A stretch of DNA of 64,000 bases from Lantana camara (Eukaryota; Streptophyta; Magnoliopsida; Lamiales; Verbenaceae). The stretch covers positions 32,322,001 to 32,386,000 of the forward strand of contig CM074857.1 in assembly GCA_037501455.1 (NCBI GenBank). Direction: 5' to 3'. The notes under the pieces were generated by a model. It saw only the letters and a program-made list of their open reading frames with translations, was not told the DNA's origin and did not search any database. The position numbers and the translations under genes were made by a program. Each line of letters starts with the position of its first letter. Position 1 is the stretch's first letter. Shown here piece by piece: positions 1-10,195 of the stretch.

Positions 1-306
1 GAGGCTGACTGGATAAGAAATATGTTGTTGGACATAGATCTTTGGCCAAGTCCAATGCCTCCAATTTCGCTGTATTATGACAACGAAGCAACGCTTACAA
101 AAGCGTACAGTGGTACCTATAATGCTAACTCTAGATATATTGGTCTTAGACATGCATTTGTGAGACAATTGATACAAGATGGTATCATAACAATTATCTA
201 TGTGAGGTCAAATAAGAATTTGGCTGATCTGTTTACTAAGCCTCTGACGAGAAACTTAGTAGCTACAACTATTAGAGATATGGGACTTAAACCATCCGAA
301 CCATAA
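1..306 (+). CDS. Ty1/copia polyprotein, C-terminal RNase H end (partial)
   Basis: The frame is open from the first base of the window and ends in TAA at 304-306. It reads as the last ~100 residues of a plant Ty1/copia polyprotein: the RNase H segment with YYDNEA, an SRYIGLRHAFVRQLI helix, then YVRSNKNLADLFTKPL, the standard closing motif of copia RNase H. The rest of pol lies outside the window. What follows (long 3' untranslated part, then a purine tract and an LTR start at 838) fits the 3' end of the same element. No lesion is visible in this stretch. Family assignment is firm; the exact lineage is not determined. Confidence 0.9.
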   Translation, partial: EADWIRNMLLDIDLWPSPMPPISLYYDNEATLTKAYSGTYNANSRYIGLRHAFVRQLIQDGIITIIYVRSNKNLADLFTKPLTRNLVATTIRDMGLKPSEP

Positions 307-837
307 GTGATGGTAACCCTACCTATAATCTAGGTTTCCCCTGATTATAGGTTCAAAGGGAAAAACAAGTCACGAGTTGGTTAGAGCTATCAAGTGGTCT
401 CATATGTAGTAGAAGATAGCTCAGTGAGTTGTAAAGTGACAAGGTTGAGCTATGCTCTTAACAAAATGCTGCACTAATGCAACAAGTGCTCGAGAAGCAT
501 TTTGCCTATATGAACAAGAAGTGAAGCCGCTTCTTATAGAGAGTTGTGGTTTACTCTCTTAAAGGTTCATGAAACGGGATATGGCGTATGGTTTTATAAG
601 CGCAAAGCAGTGGAGTGTTTGCTGTATGAGAAAGAAAACATGTGTGTGGTAACTCCGATTGCATCACGAAGGAGTTGAGGTTCAATCTACGGACATCAAC
701 TTTGATGCAGTTTTGAGTTATCTACACTAAGAGAAGGTCCAATGTTCGTCACATCTTCCTCTAGGCATATGTGATCTTTGACAAATTTTTCAGGGACTTG
801 TCTGGCAAAAGAGTAGTTTTCCAAACAAGTGGGGGAT
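307..837 (+). mobile_element. copia element 3' non-coding region with polypurine tract
   Basis: Stretch between the copia stop codon and the 3' LTR. No convincing ORF. It ends with the purine-rich AAGTGGGGGATT just before the TGTTG that opens the LTR, the usual polypurine-tract/LTR junction of plant copia elements. Confidence 0.7.
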
Positions 838-1620
838 TGTTGAATATGCCATGTATTTATATATTAATTATTGGAGAATTAATAAATGAATACATAAAGG
901 CATATCAAAGGTTGTTTGGAAAATGTAAATTGGTTATTGTGTCCCACATTGGAAAAATAACACTAAGTAGGCAGCTTTATATATTAAAATGTTGTATGTG
1001 TTATTAAATTATGGGACCTAAGAGAGGACTAATGGGCTCACACGATATGCGGTGCACCGCACCGCATGCGCACGGGCCGGGGCCGGTGCTGGGCATGGGC
1101 GAATGTGGCGTTTGATGGCGCACATGCGCATCGTCGCTAGGAGCTTGGAGCCTCGCCTCTGAGCCAAGAGCCTTACTTTTTGAGCCGCCACCGTCTTGGT
1201 TTAGTCCAAATTCAAATTGAGAACCAATGTCTAGGTACATCCGCTAAGGGGTGTCCAGGTACATCCGAATCTGATTCAAAAAGTCAGATCCGTTGAGGGA
1301 TGTAACAGTCAGGTAGTGGGCAATTATGGAGTTAATTTCAGGTCATTAACACCTGAATTTGACCATTTAAAATCCCCACTTTATGGCTGCCAAACATCTG
1401 AAACCTTTAAAAATAACTCATTCCTCACACCTGAAAATACAGTAACATTCACAGAATTTCTAACAAATTGCTATTGCACGAAATTCATTTTTCCAGCTTG
1501 ACATATATCCTAAAAGTAAATCGTCTGCGACCTTTAGCAAACTCAGAGAGTAGGAGTGATTAACACTTTAAGGACAAGGACTACCCCTGTCATTCTGATC
1601 CCATTCCTATATTCTCAGCA
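838..1620 (+). repeat. 3' LTR of the copia element (right end estimated)
   Basis: The left end is set by TGTTGAATATG directly after the polypurine tract. The LTR has an AT-rich start, then a GC-rich block (about 1030-1200) and a repeated GTACATCCG motif near 1235-1270. The right end is placed at 1620 because TTCTCAGCA there gives a CA end at a plausible length. The 5' LTR is outside the window, so neither the end nor the target duplication can be confirmed. Short ORFs here on both strands are not supported. Confidence 0.55.
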
Positions 1621-1736
1621 GATTTAGTCCTTTATTTTTAAAACATTTGGTTCTATGTCATTAACTGACATTTGGATCAAGTGGATATGGGTTCTGGACT
1701 TTCAACATTGATTGAATAAATTGTGTTCAGGATAAT

Positions 1737-1907
1737 GGCACGTGTCAGCAGCATGGGAAATATATTCTACACAGAGTTGAGAATCCATAGAAGGTTTGAT
1801 CTGAAAGGTTCTTCGTTGGACGTTCGGTTAACAAGGTCGAGATGGATGAGAACATGATACTTAAGGATCTTTTACTTGGAGCCTTCTTGGAGAGACGCCC
1901 TCTTACA
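1737..1907 (+). pseudogene. PIP5K (phosphatidylinositol-4-phosphate 5-kinase) exon fragment
   Basis: In one frame from 1753 the sequence reads MGNIFYTELRIHRRFD then LKGSS, a hallmark of the plant PIP5K catalytic domain. One base appears missing near 1817, after which the frame continues as GRSVNKVEMDEN and ILKDL. A further indel near 1870 is followed by YLEPSWRDALL, again PIP5K, ending at a consensus donor GTAAGT at 1908. The order of motifs and the donor show a real exon; the two frame breaks and absence of neighbouring exons show it is a dead fragment. It sits just outside the copia LTR, so it may be residual host gene DNA or a transduplicated piece. PIP5K makes PI(4,5)P2 at membranes; this fragment cannot. 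Confidence 0.8.
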
Positions 1908-2194
1908 GTAAGTCTGAATCAATTATATATCTTTTTTCTTGCCTTTTACTTAAGGTAGTTTAGTGCAATTAAGTATTTATGCTCTGATTGCTGCAGCAAC
2001 GTTGCTGAGATTCTGGTGATAGGAGGGTATCATTTCATAGTTAAGCTTCATTTGATCACTGCTTATTTTCGTATCAGGTTACAATTAGTCCAAACCCACT
2101 TTTAAGTAGTAGGTACATCAAGTCTGTCCGAATCGGGAGTCTTTCACTCAATTGGGTGGGGGAAATTTTTGAGGGATGCAAAAAAAAAAAAATT
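1908..2194. other. AT-rich spacer
   Basis: Starts as intron-like sequence after the PIP5K donor, with a possible branch/acceptor region near 1990-2000, but no following PIP5K exon is recognisable. It contains a 13-A run near 2180. Confidence 0.4.
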
Positions 2195-2998
2195 TAATTC
2201 TCACTTCGTTAAAATTTCATCCAAATTTCCGTCTAATATAGTCACATTCAATAAACCCCTTTTCTCCGGCACTTGAATAATTCACACACAATTTTTATGG
2301 TAAAAACCCTTCATTACTCAAATATGAAGAGAAGGGTTACATCACCTCATCTTATTAGAGTTTGATTGAATTAATCTACTTATTCTCAATTTTAAAAATA
2401 AATAAATAAATTATTTTTTTTCTTAGAAGATCATAATTTAAATAGTTTTGAACTTAATTAAACTTTTGAATTTACTTTTTTATAATATGTTGGTTACTTG
2501 GTTTGTTATTTATAATTTTTAAATATATGATACACAATCACTTTGCTTATAAAGCGATTTGAAGTATGACATTATCTGGTAATTTATAATCGCTAGAATT
2601 TATCCTGGTAGGATTTGTATATTCATCTAAGCATGTACGAATCATAAAAACTCTAATTAGTATATATAAATATGTATATGTACTAATTTGTCAAAATCTA
2701 ATATCATATTCATAAAAAATTAATTATGGTATCATATGTTAATACATGATTATATATTTATGATTAAATTTATATGACTCTATAATATGTTTAATTTAAT
2801 TTGATTAAAATGTCCATTATAATTATACCAGCTGGCAAGAGGAGAGCTTTTACCGTGAATGGTGTGTGCGAAATACTCTATTTTTTTTTTCTTTGAAATA
2901 CATGTGCGAAATACTAAAGTGCCGTAAAAAATGGAGTTATTTGAATGTGATGATGTTAGACGAAAATTTTGATGAAATTTTAAAGGTGTGATAAGTAA
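2195..2998. repeat. inverted-repeat element (MITE/MULE-like), ~0.8 kb
   Basis: About 70 bases at 2195-2262 (TTCTCACTTCGTT, AAATTTCATCCAAATTT, GTCACATTCAA) reappear in reverse complement at 2928-2998 (TTGAATGTGA, AAATTTTGATGAAATTT, AGGTGTGATAA) with roughly 80% match. The interior is AT-rich and non-coding. Long terminal inverted repeats with a non-coding core fit a non-autonomous DNA transposon. No clear target duplication was found, so ends are approximate. Confidence 0.6.
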
Positions 2999-3480
2999 CT
3001 ATGTTGCACGGACACGGACACGGCGACACGGATACGACACGACACAGATACGGCGACACGGATTTTTTCAAAACGACACGGCTCCGACACGACTATATTT
3101 TATATAAATAAATATATTTTATATATAAATAAAAATATTTCATATAAAAATAAAAATATTTTATAAGTATAATCTACGTAATATAAAATATTTATAAAAA
3201 TATGTAATATCAAAAACTCAAATAAATTTTGTTATTTCAATTTTCTCTCCAAAAAATTCAAAAAATATTAAAAAAGGCATAAAATTAGCCCCGCCATGTC
3301 CGATACCGTGTCCCAATTTTATTTTTTTTTTCCGGACACACCTTCAGCCGTGTCAGACACATGTCGGAGGCGTGTTGGAGTCGTGTCCGTGTCCGACACG
3401 TGTCAAATACTGCACGTGCCATTTTTCAGGTGTGTCCGTGCTTTAGTGAGACACACCCCTGTGTTAGACATAAGTATCAC
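2999..3480. repeat. GACACGG-rich inverted-repeat element
   Basis: The left arm (about 3005-3100) is built of GACACGG/GATACGACACGACAC words. The right arm (about 3296-3465) carries their complement (CCGTGTC, GTGTCCGTGTCCGACACGTGTC). The core is AT-rich. It resembles a widespread type of plant non-autonomous repeat with GACACGG arms. An apparent 76-codon ORF in the right arm is a by-product of the repeat. Confidence 0.65.
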
Positions 3481-4492
3481 GAAAAACCCTATATTACAAA
3501 AATTAGTTGATAAAACTCTGTGTTAGCACTAATTTACACACCACCCCCCAAGATTATTTGTTAGTATTTTAAATGTATTTTTCCTAAATTACTCTTTCTT
3601 AAATTTAATATAAATTGTTAGAACAAAAAATTGAAGGTAGTTTCTCCAGTTTGTTTCCTACTTTTTCCTGCAAAATCACTTGGTCTGATGAATTTTTGTC
3701 TTGCAACATCTTTTAACCTTTCGAAAGACCAATAACAATCAATCTAAAACATGGGGATAGGATTTTAACTGTATAACCTTCCATGTTTTCTTTACCTTCA
3801 TTTTCTACACCACTTTGGTCATGGAAATTTCCTCAATTTTCTTAGTAGATGCCTTTAATTGTAAAAAAACTAGATGAACATCAGCATTATTAGATAAAAG
3901 CCACTCACGCCAACAGTTGAACGCCCTTCAAGAAAAACTTATATTGAGAAATAATCGAATTGAGAATTACCATAATAATTGGCTCTTTATCATGCTCCGT
4001 AAGAACAACTAAGTTCAAATTGAGATGTTTGAGGAGATATGGAAACAAATCTGAAAGAGACAAAAGAAAGAGAATTAATGAAAAGATAAAACCACACTTA
4101 TGTTTAAAAATGAATAAAGGAGGATAAAAAAGGTAGTTCACATGGAAAAATACATATTCAGCCACATTTATGGCACGTGTAACTCAAACAGTCAACTTAA
4201 AGTTTTTATGCAACTAGTGAAATGAACGTGCGTTGCACGTTTATCATTTAATTTTATTTAAATAAGTTTGGCTATTATTTTAATTGAATAAATTAGAATA
4301 TTAAAACTATCTAATTTGATTAAATAAATATAATAACATATTTAATAATAAACCATTTTGATCTTTTCAAGCTACACATACAAAAATATTTATATGAAAT
4401 CTCTCTTTTAAATCAAGTACAATAAGAGGAAATTTAAATATAGCAAAACATTCAAATAAATAAAAAATATAAATATTTAAAATTATATTATT
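3481..4492. other. AT-rich intergenic DNA
   Basis: No gene recognised. A minus-strand 86-codon frame at 3905-4165 is low-complexity and hydrophobic and has no family match I can see. The phrase GAACGTGCGTTGCACG near 4224 is a short palindrome often met in plant repeats. Confidence 0.4.
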
Positions 4493-4799
4493 ATATTTGA
4501 TAGTGCCAAAAAATAAGCTAAGGGACCCGTTCCCTCTTTAGCACACAAACATTACGCTCCCCTTTCATGCGCTCCCCTCTAGCGCTCAAACATAGTGTCT
4601 CCTTTTGGAGCTCAAGTCTTGCGTTCCCCTGTTCGGCGCTCAAGCACTCCCCGCTCATTCCTAAAGCGCGTTCCCTCTTATGCGAGTTCATGATAGTACT
4701 AAAATGTTTCTAAGTGTTGAGCTCCACCCTTTCGAGGTCCGCAACCTTCGCGCTCAACCTTTGCGCTCAACCTACGCACTCAACCTACCCACCCAACCT

Positions 4800-5235
4800 T
4801 AGCACTCCACCTTTGATACCACCTCCTAAGTGAGATACCACCTCCTAAGCGAGATGCCACCTTCGAGCTACCACCTCCTAAGTGAGATGCCACCTCTTAA
4901 GCAAGATGTCACCTCCTAACCGAGATGCCACCTTCGAGATACCACCTCCTAAGCGAGATGTCACCTTCGAGATGCCACCTCCTAAGCGAGATGCCACCTT
5001 CGAGATACTACCTCCTAAGTGAGATGCCACCTCCTAAGCGAGATGTCACCATCGAGATACCACCTCCTAAGCGAGATGCCACCTCCTAAGCAAGGTGCCA
5101 CCTCCGGGATACCACCTCATAAGCGAGATGCCACCTCTTAAGCAAGATGCCACCTCCTAAGCGAGGTGCCACCTCCTAAGCGAGGTGCCACCTCCGAGAT
5201 ACCACCTTCTAAGCGAGGTACCACCTTCGAGGTCC
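4800..5235 (+). repeat. minisatellite inside LTR U3 (GAGATNCCACCTCCTAAGC type)
   Basis: Alternating ~19-base units (GAGATGCCACCTCCTAAGC) and ~14-base units (GAGATGCCACCTTC), each with scattered substitutions, over about 430 bases. The counterpart in the 3' LTR (10500-10860) is shorter and differently ordered, so unit number has changed since insertion or during reverse transcription. Confidence 0.9.
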
Positions 5236-5369
5236 CCGAGGTGGAGCTCAAGCGTATTTAGTACTTGGAATGCGGTGGTTACCCACGTACACATGCCACT
5301 CCACAACGACTCCGCGATATCCGCGCCCACTAAGCCCGTTCAGGCATGACTCTGACCTCAAACCTAAGG

Positions 5370-5377
5370 TATAAATA
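5370..5377 (+). promoter_or_regulatory. TATA box of the 5' LTR
   Basis: TATAAATA in the context AAGGTATAAATACC, about 260 bases before the LTR end, the position expected for LTR transcription start control. It is absent from the 3' LTR. Confidence 0.7.
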
Positions 5378-5630
5378 CCTTTTCTTCTCAGAACTAAGGT
5401 AAGCACACTTTTACATACCAAAACTCTGCCCAAATTTCCGATCACCTCTCACCTAAAGCAAACTCATTGTCTTGAGCGTCGGAGTGCCTACACGGGAAAC
5501 ACCTCCCGCCTGGTATTCTTACGTTTTATTGATCTTAGCAGATCGAAGAACCCACTTTTGGCTAATTTGTTAGAAGTTTGGAGCTGATTCCGATCAATTC
5601 CCGGCGAAACCAATTTTCAGCATCATCAGT

Positions 5631-5648
5631 TTGGCACCGTCTGTGGGA
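5631..5648 (+). other. primer-binding-site region of the Tat-like element
   Basis: TTGGCACCGTCTGTGGGA starts two bases after the CA end of the 5' LTR. A nearly identical phrase follows the 5' LTR of many plant gypsy elements, which fixes orientation and LTR boundary. Confidence 0.8.
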
Positions 5649-5703
5649 AAACCACCATTTTCCCAACTTTCTTCAAGCTTCTTTTTGTGTTTTGTGTGAA
5701 AGA

Positions 5704-7693
5704 ATGGCCGGATCTGACAACATTAGCCGTGGCGATCGAAGCTCTAGCTTGCCGCCGCGACTATCCCCAACCCGAGTAAGTCAAGCGAACATCAACGTGA
5801 GTCAAGCGAACGTTGATGTGTTGCGCCGTTTGCCGCAGGCGTTCCCCGCATAAGAGAAACCGCACCGGAGACACGTGGGTTTCAGTCTGCCCGTGCAACC
5901 CATGCAAGCTCTTGGTACCGGAATAGGCCAAAATTCATTTAACATTCCGGCAGGTTTAAACCCATTGCTACTAAACCCGTTGTTGTTCAATCTGCTCTGG
6001 GGACTCCAAGGAGGAACGCAAGCTCAGATCGAAGGAATCCACGCCACTATTGCCCCACCTCGCACTACCATCATGATGAGCGGAGTGAAACGTAGGGCAA
6101 ATCGGCCGCTACAAGAGGAACTGCCCGTTCGAATGGATCCCCCACCCCGTTCGTACCGGGGAAAATCCAGCGGTAGCGGGACCAAGCCGAGTGCGAGACC
6201 CTATCCCACCTCCGGATGGCGATGACCAAGTCCCGTTCGTGTGGTGCGATGGGAAACAGACCATAGTAGAAGACGAGGAGGAACCGGATTCTCTCAATCC
6301 CGCTCAACATTCTAAAACTCGAGCAGGGGAGAAAGAGAATGACCGTCTCACTCAGTTGGAAGAGAAGAACCAGAACTTGCATGCTGCCCTGAGCAAGATC
6401 GTGGAAGGGTCTCAGGTTGGTGACCAAGACGAAGTTCATCACCAAGATGCACGACGTCGGGATGATGAAGTTCGTCACCAACTTGCACGACGTCGGGACG
6501 AGGAGGTGGTTGACAAGCCCCAGCGTCATCCAGCTCGAGGCGACCGGGAGAGGCCCATCGAACTCTCCCCTCATCGGAAGAATAGATGACCTCGAAGATC
6601 GAGGGCTGAACGAGCCTCACCACTTTACGAAGAGATACTGATGGCACGAGCAGGAAATTCAAAGGTCCCCACCAACGTTCCTCGCTATGATGGTACGGGT
6701 GATCCCGAGGAGCACTTAACAGCTTTCGAACACCTCATGCACTTGTATGAACATTCATTGGACTTCTGGTGCAAAATCTTCGTTACTTCACTCTCGGGAA
6801 CCGCTTATGATTGGTTCAAGCGGCTTCCCCCGGGCTCGATTCGGAGCATTGATGACTTGTGCAAACAATTTGATAGTCATTTCAGCCCTTTGAAGGAAAC
6901 CAAGTTGCCCACTACATACCTCTAGAATGTTGAGCAAGGTCCCAATGAAACTTTACGAGAATTCTTTGCTCGTTTTGGTGCTGAACTAACCAAGGTTGAG
7001 AGTCCATCCGGTGATTTTTTGAGGTAAGCAGTTTACCAAGGGCTGAATGACTCCAAGATCAGTACGGAGTGTGGAGATGCTATTGCCCGTCAAAGACCCA
7101 AGGATATGGTTCATCTCCGGAGGATAGCAAGTGAGTACATGGAGCAGGAAGACATGGCTCGTATGAAACGAGTGCGTGTCCAGGATAGACTATCAAGAAG
7201 CTCAAATCAGGAGGAGCATAGAGAACGGCAAGCGGGACCTCTCCCTGGGGGACCGCGAGTTGAGCTCACCAAACGTAACTCCGAGATCCTGAACATAGCC
7301 GGTTCCAAGATGTTAAAAAAGTCGTGCCATATGGCTCTGAGTGAGAAAAACTCTCGTTCCGATAAGTGTTATGCGTTCTATCAACAGAACGGGCATGATA
7401 CAGACGAGTGCATTAGTTTGGAGAAGGCGATCCATCGCTTAGTAGCCGGGGAAAAACTCTCAGAGTTTGTTAAGTCAATAGATCGAAATCACAAGAGACA
7501 AGGGGACAGGGCCCGATCACGCTCGTGTAGCCCTCGCCGACCCAGCTCGCATAGTCCGCGTCATGATCGACGAGCGGGTAAAGGCACCAAGCAAGCACCT
7601 GATGACAATATGCCCACACGAGGAGTAGTGAACATGATCGTGGGAGGAGCAAAAAATGACGATACCAAGACCTCACGAAAGAAAGCAGGGTGA
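5704..7693 (+). pseudogene. gypsy Gag, multiply interrupted
   Basis: Starts MAGSDNISRGDRSS at 5704. TAA at 5851-5853 interrupts the first frame, which shifts near 6191; from there one frame runs to 7693 with stops at 6587-6589, 6923-6925 and 7024-7026. The Gag core is clear: VPRYDGTGDPEEHL, then GTAYDWFKRLPPGSI and FDSHFSPLK at 6670-6905, and LREFFARFGAEL after the 6923 stop. A single zinc-knuckle-like CYAFYQQNGHDTDEC lies at about 7366-7410, and an Arg/Ser-rich basic tail follows. Gag would package the element RNA; with at least four stops and a frameshift this copy cannot. Confidence 0.85.
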
Positions 7694-8484
7694 CGGTTTA
7701 GCCAGGAGCCCAACACTCCTGCTCAGCATATTTTCCACATACAGAAAGGCGAGGTCTTAGGTTTCACCGAGCGTGATTTTGATAATGTTGTGATTGATGA
7801 CGATGGAGAGTGTTCGGATTGCCCCATGGTAATCGATGTTGACATCTACAATACCAAAGTCAAAAGGGCGTTGGTAGATAGCGTCAGTTCAGTAAATGTC
7901 TTGCCACTCTCCATCTTCAAGAAGTTGTGCGGCAAGGATGTCGAGCTCGAAGCCGTTGAGACCCCGCTCCTTGGGTTCGACGGATCGGAGCTGTACGTAA
8001 TTGGCCAAGTAAAATTGGCGAGCTCCTTAGGTTGCACTCCGAAAAGAGCCACGGTCCCATTGATATACACGGTGGTCGAGGTCAACCTCCCATACAACGT
8101 GATTCTTGGGAGACCTGCTCTTGCAAAGTTCAAAGCCATTCATTCAGCGTTCCATCGCAAAATGAAGTTCCCAACTCCTAACGGAGTAGGAGAAGCAAAT
8201 TGTCAGTTGAAAGAGGCTTGGGAGTGCTACATGCTCTCAACCGCGAAGCCTAAGCTTATTCAAGAAACCCCAAAGCCGTTGGAAGCTGCTCACAAGGAAG
8301 ATGACGAGATGCTTGGTACGGAAGGGATCATTCATCCCCAAAAACGCAAGTTGGAAGCCAAACAAAGTGAGCACAAAGAAACAAGGTTGAAGCCAACTGG
8401 AGACTTTATAGAGATTGAGCTCATCCATGGTGATAGCTCGAAAACAACTAAGGTTGGTGCTCAAATCAAAGGGAAGCAACAAGT
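7694..8484 (+). pseudogene. gypsy aspartic protease domain, catalytic motif altered
   Basis: In frame with Gag beyond the stop at 7691-7693. The retropepsin flap and fold motifs are visible: ALVDSVSSVNVLPLSIFKKL at about 7870-7926 and ILGRPALAKFKAIHS at 8101-8145. The usual D-S-G triad reads D-S-V (GTC at the glycine codon), expected to abolish activity. A Tat-type linker follows (KPTGDFIEIELIHGDSSKTTKVG). Frame continuity ends near 8484, where a large internal deletion brings in the integrase tail. Confidence 0.8.
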
Positions 8485-8568
8485 CAGGTTTATCGCTTGG
8501 CGGACGCCAACAATACGTTGCTCCCTAAACCATGGAACGCAAACAACTTGAAAAAGTTTTACGTGTAA
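8485..8568 (+). pseudogene. remnant of the integrase C-terminal tail
   Basis: In a shifted frame the sequence reads YRLADANNTLLPKPWNANN then LKKFYV and TAA at 8566-8568. A PWNAxxLKxxY ending is the usual closing motif of Tat-group polyproteins. Its position immediately after the protease linker marks the 3' side of the deletion that removed RT, RNase H and the integrase core. Confidence 0.7.
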
Positions 8569-9258
8569 GGCTCATTTTATCCAAGTATGACGTTCATTTC
8601 ATTTAGCATTCAGTTCATCTTAGCTTTCAGTTCACTTTAACAGTTCAGTTCTTAGTGTTCAGTTTGTGTTAGGAAACAAAAACATTGGTATTGCACAAGT
8701 GTTTCGCTCAGTTTTATTAATGAAACGCGAGTATCTCGCAAGTCTTTCCGATTCACCTTCAGTTTGAACATTTTGCAAAATTTTATGTTAACTTATCGGC
8801 TCAAGAAGCCTACTCAGGGGGGGGGGGGGTGGCGAACCCCTCCGAACGGATCAAATCAACATAAAAAATTTATCAACTCAAAACTCAGGCGCTCAAAATC
8901 AAGCCCTATACTTAGAAAATTTTCATTGAAAATTTACAAACTCAACAATGCTATGATTCGAAGGGCGAAACGTGATATTTGAACGTGATACTTATTTAAT
9001 TTTCCATTACCAAGTATAAGTCATGTGAGTTACATGCCAAAATTCGAGCGCAACACTTAGAAATTTTGCACACAACTCGCATACAATCTCATCCACAAAT
9101 GCTATAAGCAAGACATACATTCATTCATACAAATGCTGGTCAAATATATGTTCTTCGTTACAAAGCTTTAGCGTACAAAGTTCAAGGGGCCCTCTGCACA
9201 GCAAACTCGAGTAGCTCCCTTCTCAAAAATAAAAGTTGAATTAGTTATGATAAGTGCC
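8569..9258 (+). other. non-coding internal region with a poly-G tract
   Basis: No ORF supported. A run of 14 G at about 8816-8829 (CTCAGGGG...GGTGGCG) resembles a second, internal polypurine tract. A 72-codon plus-strand frame here crosses the G run and is not credible. Confidence 0.5.
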
Positions 9259-9979
9259 TCAAGATACATCAATGAGATCCATAACATCGCCGACAACAGA
9301 TTCGGCGTCATCATCGTTCACCTTGAAGCGTTCCGGAACAACACGCGCTCCCTCAGTCGCATCAGCAAGGACTCCATCATGGACGGCGTGCTCGCCACGA
9401 GCCTCCTCGTCTCTATAACCCCCCTGCCGCATCAGCGGTGACTTCATCACTGATGGCGCGCTCCCCACGAGCCTCCTCATCTCTATCACGCTCCCTTTGA
9501 GTGTTCTCTCCAGCTGAACGCCCTCACCCACTACGTGAGCGGCTCCCTTGGCGACAAGTATGATGTTGAGCTCGTCCAAGGCAAACCCGAACTCGTGGTT
9601 GCTAAGATCATCGGTGCCGGGCCATGTTGCGCCCCCTTGATCGAGAATAGTCCTCATCTCACTATCCTTATCGAGGCCAATATCATCAACATTCGCATCC
9701 TCATGAATGACCCTTATGTGATCAAGTTGGTGATAAGCGCGTTCAAATGCTACCCGAATCTGAGTATAACTACTGAGGGCGCTTACGACCTCGAACACCT
9801 GGCTCTTCATAAAGCGCTTAATCCCTGCCACGTTTGGACTCTTCGAGCTTTGCGCTCAACTCAGCACGGGCCTACTCGCTCATTTCAAGCATATTTCCCT
9901 TCTTCTCAAGTCTCTGCAACCTTGTCAATCTCGCCCTAAAGGACTTCCTTCTCGGCTTAGAGGCGCTCGATGTGCTCAT
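9259..9979 (-). pseudogene. antisense coiled-coil ORF of the Tat-like element
   Basis: On the minus strand, opposite to gag-pol, an ATG at 9979 opens MSTSSASKPRRKSFRARLTR and a charged helical stretch (LQRLEKKGNMLEMSE). A TAG near 9872 interrupts it, after which the frame reads ARAELSAKLEESKRGRD. A shift leads into a 190-codon frame (9831-9259) with FEVVSALSSYTQIRVAFERAYHQL and an acidic tail. Antisense ORFs between pol and the 3' LTR are known in Tat-group elements (Grande, Retand) and this fits in position, direction and coiled-coil character. Function is unknown in the family. At least one stop and one frameshift here. Confidence 0.6.
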
Positions 9980-10148
9980 TATGACAAGAAGCAAGAAGGA
10001 TCCTACAAAGGAATACAAGCATATAGATCGATATCGAAGCATCTTATAAAATGGATAAAGGGAATTAACATATATTGTCAAACGAATGACTATTCTCACT
10101 CAGGAGGGCGCTATTGCTCCACGAGCATCTCGATCGTTCGATACTCGC

Positions 10149-10195
10149 GCGCGCGCGCGCGCGCGCGCGGGGGGGGGGGGGGGAGGGGGGCCAAA
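10149..10195 (+). other. (CG)n tract and polypurine tract before LTR2
   Basis: About ten CG dinucleotides run into ~16 G, then AGGGGGGCCAAA immediately before the TGATAG of the 3' LTR. The G-rich part is the polypurine tract that primes plus-strand synthesis. The CG run is a simple repeat adjoining it. Confidence 0.75.

Larger units (their letters stand above)
4498..5628 (+). repeat. 5' LTR of the Tat-like element
   Basis: 1131 bases, TGATAG...CATCA. U3 contains a long minisatellite (about 4800-5235). A TATA box TATAAATA lies at 5370-5377, followed by a conserved TTGAGCGTCGGAGTGCC block near 5473 that recurs in the solo LTR at 16.7 kb. It differs from the 3' LTR by repeat number and by retaining a ~140-base block with the TATA box that the 3' LTR lacks. 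Confidence 0.9.

Noticed and set aside
1004..1240. 78-codon minus-strand frame in a GC-rich block
   Set aside because: Lies within the copia LTR; composition-driven, no motif.
3296..3526. 76-codon plus-strand frame
   Set aside because: Produced by the GACACGG inverted-repeat arm.
10149..10168. (CG)n as a possible CpG-island promoter
   Set aside because: Simple dinucleotide run next to the polypurine tract; no gene starts there.
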